NCBI GenBank assembly: GCA_945861245.1
Contig: CAMAUE010000003.1
Location: 24,462-88,461, forward strand
DNA: 64,000 bases
Direction: 5' to 3'
From: Singulisphaera sp. GP187
GTDB lineage: Bacteria; Planctomycetota; Planctomycetia; Gemmatales; Gemmataceae
Below are positions 53,725 to 62,751 of the stretch, one piece after another. Positions within the stretch are counted from its first letter, which is position 1; the number at the start of each line of letters is the position of its first letter. The translations under genes were made by a program, and so were the position numbers. A model generated the notes under the pieces. That model saw only the letters and a list, made by a program, of their open reading frames with translations, made no database searches and was not told where the DNA came from.

Positions 53725-54750
53725 ATGCCAGGCGTCTTCTCCCGTTTCGGTCCGCCATTGCCCGATGGCCGCATCACGCCTGCACGCACTCGGCTCGCGC
53801 TCGAACTTCGGCACACGAGTCCGCTGATCGGCTGCCGCTTCGATCCGACGGGGCGCTTCGTCTTCGCCGGTTCGCAGGACAACGGCATCCAGCGCTGGGA
53901 ACTTGCCACGCAAGCGAAGGTGACGTATCTTGGCCACCGCAGCTGGGTGCGGGCGTTGGCATTCCACGCAGCCTCGCGCAAACTTCTCAGCACCGACTGG
54001 CGCGGCAAACTGCTCGTTTGGCCATTCGACGCCGTGACCGCTCCCGAACCCGAACGCATCATCGACGCTCACGATGGTTGGGTCCGCGCGATTGTCATGA
54101 GTCCGGACCAGCGCCAGTTCGCGACCTGTGGCAATGACAACCTTATCAAGCTGTGGAACATCGCGGACTTCTCCGTGGTGCGTGAGTTTGAAGGCCACAC
54201 GAGCCATGTCTACAACGTCGCGTTTCATCCCACTGAACGCATGATCGTCTCGGCTGACCTGCGCGGAAATATCAAGCAGTGGGATTTGCAAACGGGCCGA
54301 GCGACGCGCCAAATGGATGCCTCGGTCATCTTTCGCTACGACCCGACGTTCCGTGCCGACCACGGCGGCATCCGCAGCATGACGTTCAATGCCGATGGTT
54401 CTCTGCTGGCGTGCGCGGGCATCACCAACGTCAGTAACGCTTTCGCGGGCATCGGCAACCCGGCCATCGTGCTCTTCAACTGGCAGACAGGGCAGCGCTC
54501 GCAGGTGTTGCGCGTCGCACCGGCGTTTCAAGGGACGGCCTGGGGCGTCGCGTTTCATCCCGATGGCTACGTCCTCGGTGCCGGCGCGGGCAACGGCGGC
54601 GGGCTGTGGTTCTGGCGACCCGATGCCGAGAACTCGATCCTGAACATCGCTGTCCCGAATAACTCGCGCGATCTTGCGTTGCATCCGGACAACCGCCGCG
54701 TTGCCGTGCCGTGCTTCGATGGCGCGGTGCGGATCTATGCATTATCGTAG
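53725..54750 (+). CDS. WD40-repeat protein
   Basis: The 341-residue protein is almost entirely WD40-type repeats: GCRFDPTGRFVFAGSQDNGIQRWEL, VRALAFHAASRKLLSTDWRG, VRAIVMSPDQRQFATCGNDNLIKLWNI, VYNVAFHPTERMIVSADLRGNIKQWDL, IRSMTFNADGSLLACAG, and two further units, about seven blades in all. No signal peptide, so probably a cytoplasmic seven-bladed propeller acting as an interaction platform. It follows the DUF1501 gene on the same strand but is separated by a B element. Confidence 0.88.
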   Translation: MPGVFSRFGPPLPDGRITPARTRLALELRHTSPLIGCRFDPTGRFVFAGSQDNGIQRWELATQAKVTYLGHRSWVRALAFHAASRKLLSTDWRGKLLVWPFDAVTAPEPERIIDAHDGWVRAIVMSPDQRQFATCGNDNLIKLWNIADFSVVREFEGHTSHVYNVAFHPTERMIVSADLRGNIKQWDLQTGRATRQMDASVIFRYDPTFRADHGGIRSMTFNADGSLLACAGITNVSNAFAGIGNPAIVLFNWQTGQRSQVLRVAPAFQGTAWGVAFHPDGYVLGAGAGNGGGLWFWRPDAENSILNIAVPNNSRDLALHPDNRRVAVPCFDGAVRIYALS

Positions 54751-54773
54751 CGTGACCTCGACAAGGCCACGGC

Positions 54774-54801
54774 CGCGCTCGCCAAAGGCGAGCGGCTAAA
54801 C
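54774..54801. repeat. intergenic palindrome, family B copy 6 (right arm only)
   Basis: A complete right arm without an obvious left arm. Its last base is the first base of the MATE gene's stop codon on the minus strand. It begins 23 nt after the WD40 stop. Confidence 0.8.
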
Positions 54802-56231
54802 TAAACGTGTTGGTGTTGCCAGGCACCGCGCAGGAATCGGCCCAGGAAAAAAAGGCCGCGAATGACGAGGTCGGCGGACATGGCCAGCCAACAGCCACGC
54901 AGGCCGAGGTCTAGTCCTTCCCACGGACCAAGCTGGATCGATGTGCCCATAATCGGAACGTGCAGTGAAATCTCCGCTAGCGACAAGTAATACGCCAGCG
55001 GGATGCGCACAGCGAAGAACCCGACCCACGTGAATATCACCGGCACGCGCGTGTCGCCCGCGCCACGCAAGGCGCACGTGAACACGATCGTTGACGCAAG
55101 CGGCGGCATCGCAAAGGCGATCAATCGCAGCGATGGCACGCCGGCCGCGATAATCGCTTCTTCCCCGGTAAATACCGAGAACATCTCCGGTGCGAACACG
55201 AAGAAGATGAGGCCCATCACGCTCATCACGCCACAGCCGAGTGTGAACGCCATCCACCCGGCGCGGGCCGCCTGGTCCGGTCTTCGGGCACCGAGGTTCT
55301 GCCCGACGAGAGTCATCGCCGCGGTGCCGAACGCTGCCCCGGAGAGGTAGCCAAGCCCTTCCCATAGCAAAGCGATGCCATGAGCGCTCGAGGCATCATT
55401 GCCCAGCGTGTTGACGATTCCCAGGAACCAGAATTGGCCGGCGACGATCGACAAACTGTCGAATCCCGCTGGAATGCTGATGCGCAGCAGGCGATAGAGC
55501 AAATCGGATCGCGGGCGGAACAGCGCCCACTCCAGTTTCAGTCCGCTTCGGCCACGCATGAGAAATACGAGCACCGCAATGCCGCCGAGCACATGGCTGA
55601 GCGCGGTTCCCACGGCGATGCCGACGAAGCCGAGATTCGGAAATGGCCCAATCCCCCAGCCGAATCCCCAGGCGAGAGGCACATTCAGGACCGCAACGCC
55701 CGTGGTCACCCATAACCCGGTGCGCGTGTCGCCCATACCGATCAAGCAGGCGATGCCGGCGACTTCGATGGTTTGAAAGACCAGCAAGCCGAACAACGGC
55801 ATGAGATAGGCGACGGCATAATCGGCGGCCTCGCCGCGCAGTTGCAGCAGATCGACCATCCAGCGGATGCCGCCGAGAAACGCCCACGCTGTCGCCACGC
55901 CGCCGAGGATGACCGCGAGAATCAGCGACTGATGCGTGGCTGCGATGGCGAGCTTGCGATCGCCCGCGCCGACCGCACGAGCGACGAGGGCGGTGCTGCC
56001 GACGGTGACGAGAATGTTGTAACAGGAGATGAACCATGCCAGGTAGTGCGCGGTCGTTTGGGCTGCTTGCACTGCGGATTGAGCGGTTTCGACTTTCAGA
56101 TGCGACGCCAGCCAGCGATCGGAGAGCAGCACGAAAAATGTCAGGCCCTGCTGGGCGAGCGCCGGTATCGACAGCAACATGACAAGCCGCCAGGTCAACG
56201 GCGGAATCGAATTGTTCGCGTGCTCGGTCAT
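54801..56231 (-). CDS. MATE family multidrug/toxin exporter
   Basis: The 476-residue membrane protein has about 12 hydrophobic helices in two homologous halves. Typical MATE motifs are visible: LLSIPALAQQGLTFFVLLSDR, VGSTALVARAVGAGDRKLA, ALFRPRSDLLYRLLRISIPAG and FGTAAMTLVGQNLGARRPDQA, followed by FTCALRGAGDTRVPV. It exports cationic compounds by H+ or Na+ antiport. The substrate is not predictable. It lies in a minus-strand pair with the 717-residue gene, separated by repeat B7. Confidence 0.93.
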   Translation of the reverse strand: MTEHANNSIPPLTWRLVMLLSIPALAQQGLTFFVLLSDRWLASHLKVETAQSAVQAAQTTAHYLAWFISCYNILVTVGSTALVARAVGAGDRKLAIAATHQSLILAVILGGVATAWAFLGGIRWMVDLLQLRGEAADYAVAYLMPLFGLLVFQTIEVAGIACLIGMGDTRTGLWVTTGVAVLNVPLAWGFGWGIGPFPNLGFVGIAVGTALSHVLGGIAVLVFLMRGRSGLKLEWALFRPRSDLLYRLLRISIPAGFDSLSIVAGQFWFLGIVNTLGNDASSAHGIALLWEGLGYLSGAAFGTAAMTLVGQNLGARRPDQAARAGWMAFTLGCGVMSVMGLIFFVFAPEMFSVFTGEEAIIAAGVPSLRLIAFAMPPLASTIVFTCALRGAGDTRVPVIFTWVGFFAVRIPLAYYLSLAEISLHVPIMGTSIQLGPWEGLDLGLRGCWLAMSADLVIRGLFFLGRFLRGAWQHQHV

Positions 56232-56245
56232 TGGCTCAGTTTCTT

Positions 56246-56326
56246 GTTTAGCCGCTCGCTTTCGACGAGCGCGGCATGATCGTTTGAAAGCGCTTGGTCG
56301 CGTTCGCCAAAGGCGAGCGGCTAAAC
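56246..56326. repeat. intergenic palindrome, family B copy 7
   Basis: Arms at 56246-56273 (somewhat degenerate: gctcgctttcgacgagc) and 56299-56326. It lies 6 nt beyond the stop of the minus-strand gene ending at 56333. Confidence 0.88.
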
Positions 56327-56332
56327 GAAATC

Positions 56333-58486
56333 TTACCCCTTCTTGTCCTTTTTCGGCACGCCGACGGGCGGCAGGCTGCCCGGTGGGATCAGACGCATCC
56401 AGTTTTGGACCGCCTCCTCACGCATCTGGCGCAGACCGGTTGGGTCGTACGGGATCGCCTGCCCCGCCGGCACAAGGGCCGAAAGATGCCAATGGCAAAG
56501 CACGCGGATCGACAGCAGATTGTTGTCCAGTCCCTCGATCAGGGTTTGATACGTCTCCGGATCGCGTGCTTGATCCTCGGATATTTTGTGGAATAGACCG
56601 ATGATTTTTATCGACACGGTTTTTTTACCCAGCATCTCTAGCATACGATAGTCGTGGTCGCGGTGTAGGCCGAGCCATTGGTGGATCGAAATGAGTAACA
56701 ATCCGCGAATCGGCATCGGCGTTCGCTCCTGTGAAAAATCTTCGTAGAGTGAACCGATGTCATCGATCGCCACGGTGCAGCGGACTGCATGCCGCCACAT
56801 CGCAAACGTCTCGGGAAGTATCTTTTTGTCGGCGAGGAGTTCGCGTGAAGCGTCGTCCTGCGCTTGTTGCGAAAGCTCCGCCAGGCCGATCTTTGCCGTC
56901 TTCTTGTCGAGAATCGACGCCAGCATGCGATGCGCATGGAGAGCTTTCTCGCGTGCCACTTTATCCGAATCTGTTTTGAGCGGCGGCGTGCCTTGCACCC
57001 ACGGCGGCAGCGGCGTCTGGGGCGCCGGGCTAATGACGCCACGACGGCTGTGCCATTCCACGATCGGCTGATTTTTGTCATCAATGACGTGCGTGAGCTG
57101 TCCCGACCGCAATGACGCCGACTTGGACAACGCCAGCAGTCGCATCACGACCGTCGGGCCTTTGCGCAACGGGTCTTTGGGGTTTTCAAAGAAGGGTTCG
57201 TTGCGATCGAGCGCCGAAAAACGTTCGACGACGACCGCCGCGTCGGGACCGTACAGAGTGATGTCGACATACGATTCCTCGCGTAGCATCGGGTTGTCGA
57301 AACGGACTCGAACGATGGCGTTGCTCTCCTTCCGCGTGTTGCGCACGATGATCTTCCCGCGATCCAGCGTCAGGTCGGCGTCTAGCGTGGCGTGGGGATG
57401 TAGCGTGACGCGGCATTCAGACGACAGGGAATCGAGCGTTACTTCGGGCAGGTTACCCCAGAGCGTAACCTCGACCTGGGTATCCAGGCCGATCACGCTC
57501 TTGCTGCCGGGCAGGCTGACCAGCGAACGATTGGAATGCACCGCTTCGTTCTTGCCGGCGATGCGTGTCCAGGTGTTTTCTCTCGGGTTGGCGCTGAGGA
57601 GCACCGCGAATTCCTTGGCGGGAGGCGCGATGAAGACGCCGACCTTCTCATTTTTTTCGTTGGCAGGCTTGTAGGCGATTTCCTGTGTTTCGGCGGATTT
57701 GATCGGGATATTCGTGATCGGTAGAGAACCTTTTTCTTCCGGATTTTTCTGCTCGACCTTGGGCGTTACAGTGTCGGTTTTTTTCTTGGGCTCAGTCTTT
57801 TTTTTGTCGTCGCTGATCGGAGTGTCGGTTTTTTTCGTGTCATTCTCTTTTGCATCGTTCTGGGCAACCTGATTTCCCTTGGATTCGGGATTGGATACCT
57901 GCAATGTACGAAGAATCTGCCAAACGACGCCGATAAGCAGACACGCGATGAGGCCGCCGCCGCCGACCATCAACAGGAAATTGCGATTTCCAAACGGTCC
58001 TGCGCCGGCGAGATGCGATACGCCGCTTTCGAGTTCCATAGAGCTTGAGAGATCGAGTTCCTGCTTGGACGCCGGCCGACCCTTGCGCGACGGAATCGCC
58101 TCCGGTCCTTTGACGAGTGCGATCATGCGTTGCTTGGCCGACGGCGGGACCAACGCCGGTTCGCCTAGAACTAACGTCAATATCTGATGGCACGATGCCA
58201 ATTCCGCGAGATGCACGTCCGACGCCAGGCAGATTTGCTCGACCTCCGCTGCTGTCTCGGGCGTCACTTCGCTGTCGAGATACTCGGCAATCGTATTCGG
58301 GTCGATCCCGCCCGAACCGGAGGTCGTCGGCGTCGTCAGGCGTCGGCGGCGCGTCACTTGCTTGATGCGTTCCATCAACTCGCGTGCCTGTTCGCTCTCC
58401 GCAATCTTGGCACCGATCTCCTTCATTTGCAACGGTTCCAGCATGTCGTCAAGGTACGCTAGCAAGGTCCGCAACGTTAATCGCAT
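56333..58486 (-). CDS. large single-pass membrane protein, anti-sigma-factor-like topology
   Basis: The 717-residue protein has a soluble N-terminal region of about 170 residues (IDPNTIAEYLDSEVTPETAAEVE resembles the helical anti-sigma domain without the usual HxxxCxxC zinc site), one membrane helix (FLLMVGGGGLIACLLIGVVW, about 172-194), a Lys/Glu/Thr-rich linker (about 200-260) and a large extracytoplasmic domain with FecR-like strand patterns (VSLPGSKSVIGLDTQVEVTLWG; VTLDSLSSECRVTLHPHATL). Such proteins in planctomycetes usually accompany an ECF sigma gene. None is within the window, so the regulatory role is an inference. Confidence 0.75.
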   Translation of the reverse strand: MRLTLRTLLAYLDDMLEPLQMKEIGAKIAESEQARELMERIKQVTRRRRLTTPTTSGSGGIDPNTIAEYLDSEVTPETAAEVEQICLASDVHLAELASCHQILTLVLGEPALVPPSAKQRMIALVKGPEAIPSRKGRPASKQELDLSSSMELESGVSHLAGAGPFGNRNFLLMVGGGGLIACLLIGVVWQILRTLQVSNPESKGNQVAQNDAKENDTKKTDTPISDDKKKTEPKKKTDTVTPKVEQKNPEEKGSLPITNIPIKSAETQEIAYKPANEKNEKVGVFIAPPAKEFAVLLSANPRENTWTRIAGKNEAVHSNRSLVSLPGSKSVIGLDTQVEVTLWGNLPEVTLDSLSSECRVTLHPHATLDADLTLDRGKIIVRNTRKESNAIVRVRFDNPMLREESYVDITLYGPDAAVVVERFSALDRNEPFFENPKDPLRKGPTVVMRLLALSKSASLRSGQLTHVIDDKNQPIVEWHSRRGVISPAPQTPLPPWVQGTPPLKTDSDKVAREKALHAHRMLASILDKKTAKIGLAELSQQAQDDASRELLADKKILPETFAMWRHAVRCTVAIDDIGSLYEDFSQERTPMPIRGLLLISIHQWLGLHRDHDYRMLEMLGKKTVSIKIIGLFHKISEDQARDPETYQTLIEGLDNNLLSIRVLCHWHLSALVPAGQAIPYDPTGLRQMREEAVQNWMRLIPPGSLPPVGVPKKDKKG

Positions 58487-58547
58487 GGGATGGCTCCGAA
58501 AGGATCGTATCGCGGTTTGATTCTCAGCGTTTCAAATACGCCGTTGT

Positions 58548-58568
58548 GAGCGCTAAAGCCGCGAGCGG
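58548..58568. repeat. intergenic palindrome, family A fragment (copy 12, right arm)
   Basis: A degenerate right arm (gagcgctaaagccgcgagcgg) in the divergent region between the 717-residue gene and the DUF1573 gene. The left arm is barely recognisable. Confidence 0.55.
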
Positions 58569-58733
58569 ATATTCATGCAAGCACCAACCACTATATATGT
58601 GGGGCGTTCGTTCCACTTTCGTTCATCATTTTTCAATTATTCGCAAAAAAATCGCCCTTGCTTCTTTTTATGGCCGAGTTTATCGTTCCCAGGGAATTTC
58701 ACAGACGCCTTGGCGAGGTCGAAGGAGCTTGCG

Positions 58734-59684
58734 ATGTGTACACCGCTCATTCTTGGGATCGTCCTATTCTGTCCGGCATTTGCATCGGCGCAATTACGCT
58801 TTGCACAGCCGAGTGTGAATCTGGGCAGTCTTTTGGGCGGTCCAATCTATGTGCAGCGGTTTGATTTCGTCAATGCTGGCAACGAATCGATCGAAATCGC
58901 CGACATTCGCCTCGGTTGTGGCTGTTTGCAACCATCAATATCGAAACGCATCTACGGGCCGGGCGAACGGGGTACGCTTGTTCTGCAGATTCGTACACTG
59001 GGGCAGGCCGCCGGCGATCGCTCTTGGCGTGCCCATGTTCTTTGCCGGCGCGGGGATGCGGTTGACGAAAGCGAGCTGACCATTGTCGCGAAGCTGCGCT
59101 ATGACGTGACGGTTGAACCATCGGTAGTCGCGATGACTGTGGAGACGAAGTTGATGCAGACGATTAGGCTCATCAACCATCGAGCCGAGCCGTTGAAGGT
59201 AATCGCAGTGCGGTCATCGTCTCCTGCTGTGCGTATCATGCCCATGCGCACCGAAGGTTCCATTACGACGATTGCCTTTGAAGTGGACCGATCGAACCTG
59301 GCGATGGCACGTAACGAAGAAACGCTTGACATCTACACGGACGATCCGAATCACCGCCATTTACAGATACCATTAACGCTGACGGCGACTGCCAAAGGCT
59401 TGAGTGTGCGAGCCGTGCCGGGCCAGGTGCAGCTTGATGCGACAATGGCTGACTCGCAACTCATCCGGTTGCGTGGCGCCAATAACCAAATGGTCCGTGT
59501 CGAGAAGGCAATCGCCGACCATCCTGCGTTGCGTTGTACGTTCGCTGCGGGACCGGGCAACGATGCGACGCTCAAGGTCGTGATCGACCCGGCCAAAGTC
59601 GGTGACGCGACCAACGGCGTCGTCCGCGTTTTTCTGAGCGAACCCGTCGGCGCGATTGTGACAATTCCGGTTTCGATCAAGTAA
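58734..59684 (+). CDS. DUF1573 domain secreted protein
   Basis: ATG 58734 after AAGGAG begins a signal peptide (MCTPLILGIVLFCPAFASAQ). The 316-residue product starts with a DUF1573 (ASPM-SPD-2-Hydin-like) domain: VNLGSLLGGPIYVQRFDFVN, then ADIRLGCGCLQPSIS with the family CGC, and FGERGTL-like GPGERGTLVLQI. Two more beta-sandwich regions follow (about residues 115-210 and 220-316). DUF1573 proteins are widespread in planctomycetes and Bacteroidetes, with a suspected scaffold role. The gene is 17 nt upstream of the ABC transporter gene. Confidence 0.87.
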   Translation: MCTPLILGIVLFCPAFASAQLRFAQPSVNLGSLLGGPIYVQRFDFVNAGNESIEIADIRLGCGCLQPSISKRIYGPGERGTLVLQIRTLGQAAGDRSWRAHVLCRRGDAVDESELTIVAKLRYDVTVEPSVVAMTVETKLMQTIRLINHRAEPLKVIAVRSSSPAVRIMPMRTEGSITTIAFEVDRSNLAMARNEETLDIYTDDPNHRHLQIPLTLTATAKGLSVRAVPGQVQLDATMADSQLIRLRGANNQMVRVEKAIADHPALRCTFAAGPGNDATLKVVIDPAKVGDATNGVVRVFLSEPVGAIVTIPVSIK

Positions 59685-59701
59685 TCAGGAAGAAGGAAAA
59701 A

Positions 59702-61216
59702 GTGCGGAAGCCACTAACTATTCGGACGATCCAAGCATTGATACGATTCGCGCTGCTCGTACTCATCTTGCTGATCCCGCAAGTCATCCTTGCGCAGGAT
59801 AAGGGTGCCCTGAAGTGCGGCACCGATTTTGAAGGCGGCATTCCCTACATCTTCGGCGACAAGGACGATCCCAGGTCGCTCGTCGGCTTCGAAGTCGATC
59901 TGCTTGCCGCGCTGGAGCAGGAACTTGGGCGACCAATCGATCGCAAGCATGCCGCTTTCGATAGCCTGCTGCCAACCGTTCGGCGCGGCGATGTCGATTT
60001 CGTCATGAACGGAATCGAGATTACGCCGGAGAATCGAAAGCAAGCCGACTTCACGCGGCCCTATTACCTCTACCAACTCCAACTGATCGCCCGAGGCAAC
60101 GAGACTCGCAAGTTCACGACGCTCGAAGACTGTGCGAAGCTCAAACTTCGCGTCGGTACACTCAACGGGTCGGCGGCGTTTCGAGTTCTCGACGCGACCG
60201 ATGACATAGTCACCAAGGGCTACGACGACCAGGAAGGTCCGTTCAAAGACCTCGTTGCCGGCAAGCTCGATACACTGCTCTTCGACGTGCCGATCGCGTT
60301 GTACTATGTGATCCAAGATGACAAGATTGAACATCGCAAGAAAGATTTTCCCGGATTGAAGCTCGTCGGTCGCCCCTTTGCGGAAGGGCAGTACGGCATC
60401 GCGGTGAAGCCGGGCAGTGACGCGCTGCGGGCCGAACTCGACGCCGCTCTTGGGCGCGTCATTCAATCGGGCGAGATGAAACGGATTCTGACGAAATGGC
60501 ACCTCTGGTCCCTCGATCAGTATCAACTCTATGACGAGCCAGCGGTCGTTGCCAGCGAATCGTCGGGCCTGGCATTCAGCCAATATTTCGTGCTGCTGCT
60601 GAAGGGTGCGTGGGTCACGATTCAGATTACGATCGTCAGCATGGCGCTTGCCGTCGCGCTGGGGCTGCCTTTGGCGATGATGCGCCTTTACGGGCCGCTG
60701 CCGTTGCGCTGGTTGGCGACGGGTTTCATCGAATTCTTTCGCGGCATTCCGGTGCTGCTGTTGCTGTTCTTTCTGTACTTCGGCTTATCTGAACTCATCG
60801 GCGTAAATCTCGATGCGATGACCGCCGCGATCGTCGGCTTCGGCCTGAATTATGCCGCCTATGAAGCGGAAATCTATCGTGGCGGTATTCAGTCAATTCC
60901 GCTCGGACAGTGGGAGGCGTCGGCATCGCTTGGCATGTCGTCCGGCCTTACGTTTCGCCGCATCATTCTGCCGCAAAGTATTCGCGTCATCCTGCCGCCG
61001 ATGACCAACGACTTCATCGCTCTCTTCAAGGACACGAGCGTCGTCAGCATCATTTCCGTAATTGAACTGAGCAAGCAGTACCAGATACTCACCAAGACCT
61101 ACGGCCAATTCCTGGAGATTGGCCTTACGACGGCGGCGTTGTACCTCATCATGTCGGTGCCGCTGGGATACTTGTCGCGCTCTCTCGAAGAACGCTGGGG
61201 TGGGAAGGCGACCTGA
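59702..61216 (+). CDS. polar amino-acid ABC transporter, fused substrate-binding protein and permease
   Basis: GTG 59702 starts a 504-residue fusion. Residues 1-32 are a signal/anchor helix; about 35-275 are a family 3 solute-binding domain (FEGGIPYIFGDKDDP, VGFEVDLLAALEQELGRPID, VDFVMNGIEITPENRKQADFTRPYY). The C-terminal 220 residues are a HisM/GlnP-type permease (GAWVTIQITIVSMALAVALG) with the EAA-type loop SASLGMSSGLTFRRIILPQ. Such fusions are known in GlnPQ-like systems. The ATPase follows at 61304 after palindrome A10. Ligand not certain: glutamine, glutamate, arginine or similar. Confidence 0.93.
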   Translation: MRKPLTIRTIQALIRFALLVLILLIPQVILAQDKGALKCGTDFEGGIPYIFGDKDDPRSLVGFEVDLLAALEQELGRPIDRKHAAFDSLLPTVRRGDVDFVMNGIEITPENRKQADFTRPYYLYQLQLIARGNETRKFTTLEDCAKLKLRVGTLNGSAAFRVLDATDDIVTKGYDDQEGPFKDLVAGKLDTLLFDVPIALYYVIQDDKIEHRKKDFPGLKLVGRPFAEGQYGIAVKPGSDALRAELDAALGRVIQSGEMKRILTKWHLWSLDQYQLYDEPAVVASESSGLAFSQYFVLLLKGAWVTIQITIVSMALAVALGLPLAMMRLYGPLPLRWLATGFIEFFRGIPVLLLLFFLYFGLSELIGVNLDAMTAAIVGFGLNYAAYEAEIYRGGIQSIPLGQWEASASLGMSSGLTFRRIILPQSIRVILPPMTNDFIALFKDTSVVSIISVIELSKQYQILTKTYGQFLEIGLTTAALYLIMSVPLGYLSRSLEERWGGKAT

Positions 61217-61230
61217 ATACCGCTTTGTTT

Positions 61231-61284
61231 CCGCTTGCGGTTTAGCGCTCGCAGGACACCGCGCGAACGCTAAGCCGCAAGCGG
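61231..61284. repeat. intergenic palindrome, family A copy 10
   Basis: Arms at 61231-61250 and 61265-61284, with matching ttt/aaa flanks. It lies between the two genes of the ABC transporter, 14 nt after a stop and 20 nt before the next start. Confidence 0.9.
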
Positions 61285-61303
61285 AAACGTCTGGAGACTC
61301 ACG

Positions 61304-62044
61304 ATGTCCTGGTCCATCACGCTTACGAACGTTACCAAGAAATTCGGCGAGCGCACGATCCTCGATGACATCTCGCTTACCATTCCAGCGGGCGAAACCG
61401 TCGCCATTCTCGGGCCTTCGGGCGGAGGCAAATCAACACTCATCCGATGCGTGAATGGTTTGACCACGTTCTCGCGAGGCGAGATCGAAGTCGGCCCGCA
61501 CCGCATCGGGCCGGCCGGGCCGAAGAGCGTCGTCGCGCAGATACGCGAATCGTTTGGCATGATCTTTCAGGACTTTCAGCTGTTTCCGCATTTCAGCGTA
61601 CTCGAAAACATCACGGAAGCACCGATCCGCGTTCTTGGCGAGCGGCCGGCCCTAGTTCGGGAACGAGCGATGTTGCTGCTCAAACGCGTCGGTTTGGCCG
61701 ACCGCGCCGGCGCCTACCCGCGCGAGCTATCCGGTGGCCAGAAGCAGCGTGTCGCCATCGCTCGCGCCTTGGCGATGAACCCACGTGGTTTGTTGTGTGA
61801 CGAAATCACCAGCTCGCTCGACCCGGAAATCAAGACCGAGGTATTAAGCGTCCTTGAAGACCTCAAGCGCGACGGCATGACTCTCGTTCTCGTCACGCAC
61901 GAGATCGGTTTTGCCCGGCGGGTGGCGGATCGCGTCGTCGTGTTGTGCGATGGCCGTATCATCGAAAACGGACCGCCGGCGAGTGTGCTTGACACTCCCC
62001 AGAGCGAACGAATGGCCGCGTTCCTAAAATGCGTGATGGGTTGA
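61304..62044 (+). CDS. polar amino-acid ABC transporter ATPase (GlnQ/HisP type)
   Basis: A 246-residue ATPase: Walker A GPSGGGKST near residue 36, Q-loop MIFQDFQLFPHFSVLENI, signature LSGGQKQRVAIARALAM near 142, Walker B with GLLCDEITSSLDPE, and H-loop VLVTHEIGFARRVADRV. The usual family Walker B region LLFDEPTSALDPE is altered to LLCDEITSSLDPE: the catalytic Glu is kept, but Phe and Pro are replaced. It powers the transporter encoded upstream. The start ATG 61304 follows GGAG. Confidence 0.94.
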   Translation: MSWSITLTNVTKKFGERTILDDISLTIPAGETVAILGPSGGGKSTLIRCVNGLTTFSRGEIEVGPHRIGPAGPKSVVAQIRESFGMIFQDFQLFPHFSVLENITEAPIRVLGERPALVRERAMLLLKRVGLADRAGAYPRELSGGQKQRVAIARALAMNPRGLLCDEITSSLDPEIKTEVLSVLEDLKRDGMTLVLVTHEIGFARRVADRVVVLCDGRIIENGPPASVLDTPQSERMAAFLKCVMG

Positions 62045-62075
62045 CGAAACCGGCGAAATGAGGGTTCCTTGTTTT

Positions 62076-62129
62076 TCGCTTGCGGCATAGTGCTCATGCG
62101 GAACTCTCCGAACGCTAAGCCACAAGCGG
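62076..62129. repeat. intergenic palindrome, family A copy 11 (degenerate)
   Basis: Arms at 62076-62095 and 62110-62129 with several substitutions (tgcggcatagtgctc; gaacgctaagccacaagcgg). It lies between the ATPase and DUF1415 genes. Confidence 0.8.
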
Positions 62130-62144
62130 CAATCAGGGAAGTTT

Positions 62145-62717
62145 ATGAACCACACCGAAATCATTGCGACCACGCGACGCTGGCTTTCGTCGATCGTCAT
62201 CGGCCTGAACCTGTGCCCATTTGCCCAGCGGGTATTCGAGGCCGAGCGAATTCGCTACTTCGTTAGCGATGCCGTTGACGAGGCGGGATTGGCTGCGTGT
62301 CTTTCGGATGAGTTGAAATTACTCGCCGCGACTCCGCTGGAAACGATCGAGACGACGCTGTTGATTCATCCGCACGTCTTTAGAGATTTTCTCGATTACA
62401 ACGATTTCCTGGAAGTCGCCGACGACCTGCTCGTGCGTCTCGATCTGGAGGGCGTCGTGCAGGTCGCGAGCTTTCATCCGGCGTATCAATTTACGGATAC
62501 GGAACTCGATGCCGTTGAGAATTACACGAATCGCTCGCCGTATCCGATGCTGCATCTGTTGCGAGAGGAGAGCGTCAGCGCCATCGCCGACGATGCTGAA
62601 AAATTGCTGGCGATCCCGGATCGCAACATTGCGACGTTGCGAGCACTCGGATTTTCTGGCATTTTGCAGATGTTGGCGAAAGCGAGCGCCCAACAAGCTC
62701 CAGAGCCGGGAGCGTAA
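62145..62717 (+). CDS. DUF1415 family protein
   Basis: The 190-residue protein shows family blocks along its length: TTRRWLSSIVIGLNLCPFAQ, TLLIHPHVFRDFLDYNDFLE, LDLEGVVQVASFHPAYQF, NYTNRSPYPMLHLLREESV and IPDRNIATLRALGFSG. The invariant Cys/Pro and His/Pro-rich motifs suggest a metal or redox site, but the family has no assigned function. No signal peptide. It is convergent with the CorA gene, 34 nt between stops. Confidence 0.9.
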   Translation: MNHTEIIATTRRWLSSIVIGLNLCPFAQRVFEAERIRYFVSDAVDEAGLAACLSDELKLLAATPLETIETTLLIHPHVFRDFLDYNDFLEVADDLLVRLDLEGVVQVASFHPAYQFTDTELDAVENYTNRSPYPMLHLLREESVSAIADDAEKLLAIPDRNIATLRALGFSGILQMLAKASAQQAPEPGA

Positions 62718-62751
62718 GCGACGTTCCGGGGTCTGTGGATGTGTGGCGTTA

